Source of the DNA: Phycisphaerales bacterium
Lineage (GTDB): Bacteria; Planctomycetota; Phycisphaerae; Phycisphaerales; UBA1924
DNA length: 64,000 nucleotides
Direction of reading: 5' to 3'
NCBI GenBank assembly: GCA_029260555.1
Contig: JAJDCZ010000005.1
Location: 1 to 64,000 of the forward strand
The notes beneath the pieces were generated by a model, which had not been told where the DNA came from, searched no databases, and worked only from the letters and a program-made list of their open reading frames with translations. A program made the position numbers and the translations under genes. This document shows, piece after piece, positions 62,666-64,000 of this stretch. The stretch's first letter is position 1. Each line of letters opens with the position of its first letter.

Positions 62666-63604
62666 TCAGGTGCGATGAGAGATTTCTATGTGGTCTGGCC
62701 CGGGCATGTCTGCTCGCTTGGCGACGATCAGACCATCGACCGAGTGGGTCTGATCAAGGTCTGCCTGAGCAAGAATGTGATAGCCATGTCGCTTGAGCGT
62801 GTTGATGCAGCGGATGTGCTTGCGGTCTGAGTGTGTTGAGATGAAGAGGTAGCCTATGGAGCCTTGGGCGAGGGCTTTGTGTGCGCCTTTGAGCATGGCG
62901 GTTTCGTAGCCCTGGATGTCGCTGTGGAGCAGGTGGAGGAAGTCGAGGTTGTGCTCTGCCATGAGTTGATCGACGCAGACGGTTGGTGTGGGTGATGCTG
63001 TGATGGGGTGATCGCTGACAAAGGCGTTGATGAAGGTGCCTGTGAGATTGTTGAGATTGAAGTTGGCCTGGCCCAGAGCCATGAAATCTTTGACAGGTTC
63101 GACCATGATTGCGCGAGCATCTGGCACAGACTTGCAAAACCATGCAGAGTAATACGCCCAGTATGAACCCAGCTCGATGATGGCTGCACCAGGTGGCATG
63201 AGTTTGAGAACCGCTGCGTAGGCTCGCTCTTCTTCGGGTTCGTGGACACCCTGGTTTGCCTGGATGAGTGTGGTGTTTTCATCGCCACAGTAGCTGCCGA
63301 GTTTTATTTTCAACCCGTTGTGCATGATCTGGGTGTCATCAATAACTTTGCCAGCATCAGGCACGCGGGCAATGAACGCATTATCTGGTGAAGAGAGAAC
63401 TGTTTTTGTGCGCTGATCCCAGTCTTGCACGGTGCGTTGACCCAGACGGTCGCGGCGGTTTTTGACCTGCTTTTCCGCGAAATAGTGACCGGGGCAGCTT
63501 AAAAGCCCCTTGAATCGCAGGCTCAACATCTCAAAGGTAGATCGCTTTGGAATGTGAGCTTCAGGAGATCGCCTGGCAGCTGGGTTGGAAGAATCTGTTT
63601 TCAC
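62666..63604 (-). CDS. FkbM-family methyltransferase
   Basis: 312 residues. Motif I is AAIIELGSYWAYYSAWF, the SAM acidic residue is in AIMVEPVKDFMALGQANF, and the FkbM region has LDFLHLLHSDIQGYETAMLKGAHKAL. The family O-methylates sugars and other small molecules, often in exopolysaccharide clusters, but no such cluster is in the window. The first 100 residues are an extra, basic N-terminal part (FKGLLSCPGHYFAEKQVKNRRDRLGQ). Confidence 0.82.
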   Translation of the reverse strand: MKTDSSNPAARRSPEAHIPKRSTFEMLSLRFKGLLSCPGHYFAEKQVKNRRDRLGQRTVQDWDQRTKTVLSSPDNAFIARVPDAGKVIDDTQIMHNGLKIKLGSYCGDENTTLIQANQGVHEPEEERAYAAVLKLMPPGAAIIELGSYWAYYSAWFCKSVPDARAIMVEPVKDFMALGQANFNLNNLTGTFINAFVSDHPITASPTPTVCVDQLMAEHNLDFLHLLHSDIQGYETAMLKGAHKALAQGSIGYLFISTHSDRKHIRCINTLKRHGYHILAQADLDQTHSVDGLIVAKRADMPGPDHIEISHRT

Positions 63605-63670
63605 GAGGGGTTAGTCTAGGAGTATTGCACAGGAGCAAACTTATCGAGCCGATGGTGCGTATGATGGGTA

Positions 63671-63683
63671 TGCACAAAGTGCA
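63671..63683. promoter_or_regulatory. Perfect short palindrome upstream of tmRNA
   Basis: TGCAC-AAA-GTGCA, two 5-base arms with a 3-base centre, 16 bases before the tmRNA start. Position suits an operator, but no regulator is known. Confidence 0.25.
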
Positions 63684-63698
63684 GCTTCTTTGACAACT

Positions 63699-64000
63699 GG
63701 GGCCGATATGGCTTCGATCGGGCGTGTGAAGCCCGGCGTGGCGCGTCGAGGGGCGTGAACCTCGTAAAAAGTACGCAACACTTATAACTGCCAACACGCA
63801 GTACGCAATGGCAGCCTGAGAAGGTTGACCCGCCTGTCACCTGACGCCCGATGTGGTGGCAAGGCGAAGATTATCGGGCTGGTCCATGCGTGGTACACCC
63901 AGGTAAATGGATGAGAAACTGCTGGGTGCAAGGCGTTGATGGAGGCTGTCGTTTGCCGCCCCAAAGCCGAGATTAAACAAATGACTACACGCGTAGAGGC
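63699..64000 (+). ncRNA. ssrA: tmRNA (transfer-messenger RNA), truncated by the window edge
   Basis: The 5' end GGGGCCGATATGGCTTCGAT matches the tRNA-like start of tmRNA (E. coli GGGGCTGATTCTGGATTCGA). The conserved CGAGGGGCG...CCTCGTAAAAAG segment follows. The tag frame begins at a GCC resume codon (63790) and reads A-N-T-Q-Y-A-M-A-A-stop (TGA 63817-63819), so the tag ends AMAA, the form that is recognised by ClpXP-type proteases through its Ala-Ala end. Sequence after it includes pseudoknot-rich DNA and near the end AAATGACTACACGCGTAGAGG, comparable to the E. coli 3' part. The 3' tRNA-like half and its T arm, about 40-60 bases, fall outside the window. Confidence 0.95.

Noticed and set aside
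1-64000. CRISPR arrays, rRNA genes, phage genes
   Set aside because: I found no regularly spaced direct repeats, no rRNA signatures and no capsid, terminase or integrase frames. The only spread-out repeats are the intergenic family described above.

Overview
The window looks like a chromosomal segment of a planctomycete, most probably from the class Phycisphaerae. The reasons are the mixture of proteins: prepilin-like secreted proteins with a very regular N-terminal methylation motif, a CHRD protein ending in two dockerin-like calcium repeats, a secreted protein with a PEP-CTERM-like tail, OprO/P-type porins, a 7TM-HD phosphodiesterase next to phoH, and GltX, AtpA and YggS proteins with insertions relative to the Escherichia coli forms. 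This assignment is inferred from family knowledge and was not tested by a search. Most genes are housekeeping genes in short runs. There is no rRNA, no CRISPR array and no recognisable prophage.

Layout. 1-6.2 kb: the 3' end of an IS630-type transposase, two tandem porins, a PhoB/PhoR-like two-component pair, and a PEP-CTERM-like protein. 6.3-12.3 kb: a lipoprotein, phoH overlapped by a PgpH-like HD phosphodiesterase, a GNAT acetyltransferase and a secreted unknown. 12.3-19.7 kb: rpmA, gltX, glnS, a PfkB kinase with a methyltransferase, and a solitary nuoF. 19.7-28 kb: a complete MacA-ABC ATPase-permease-TolC export operon (minus strand), glyQS, and the N-degron transferase bpt. 28-33.8 kb: secreted and envelope proteins (two prepilin-like proteins, a zinc-ribbon protein, the CHRD/dockerin protein), a PabA/TrpG amidotransferase and a coiled-coil protein. 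33.9-41 kb: an RsuA-family pseudouridine synthase, YihY, a lipoprotein, a Deg-type protease, a solitary nuoB, rmuC and a PH-domain protein. 41-48.8 kb: a zinc-ribbon membrane protein, an AT-rich orphan gene, carB, a PGRP-like amidase, yggS, tRNA-Ser(TGA) and an MntR-like regulator. 48.9-57.6 kb: cdaA-cdaR(ybbR)-atpA on the minus strand, facing away from a tightly overlapping plus-strand run (Nfu-N protein, mutY, glycosyltransferase, DUF6065-like protein, VIT1/CCC1 transporter, PhnP-like hydrolase). 57.6-64 kb: an AT-rich two-gene unit encoding a cysteine-rich secreted peptide and a partner, atpG, threonine aldolase, ispD, an FkbM methyltransferase and the tmRNA gene, which runs off the right edge.

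How the parts connect. Phosphate handling (porins, PhoB/PhoR, PhoH) clusters in the first 8 kb. Both halves of cyclic di-AMP turnover may be present: CdaA with its regulator CdaR, and a PgpH-like phosphodiesterase. Translation and its quality control recur throughout (GltX, GlnS, GlyQS, L27, tmRNA, Bpt). Gene sets that are usually single operons are split up: atpA and atpG are 9 kb apart on opposite strands, and nuoF and nuoB each stand alone.

The most notable non-genic signals are a family of about 25-28 bp intergenic repeats (core AGCCGCGACCGTGAGGGAG) present as single, direct and inverted copies, and runs of guanines on the sense strand just upstream of macA, carB and atpA. The most novel coding candidate is the ten-cysteine secreted peptide at 58.5-58.8 kb with its co-oriented partner.
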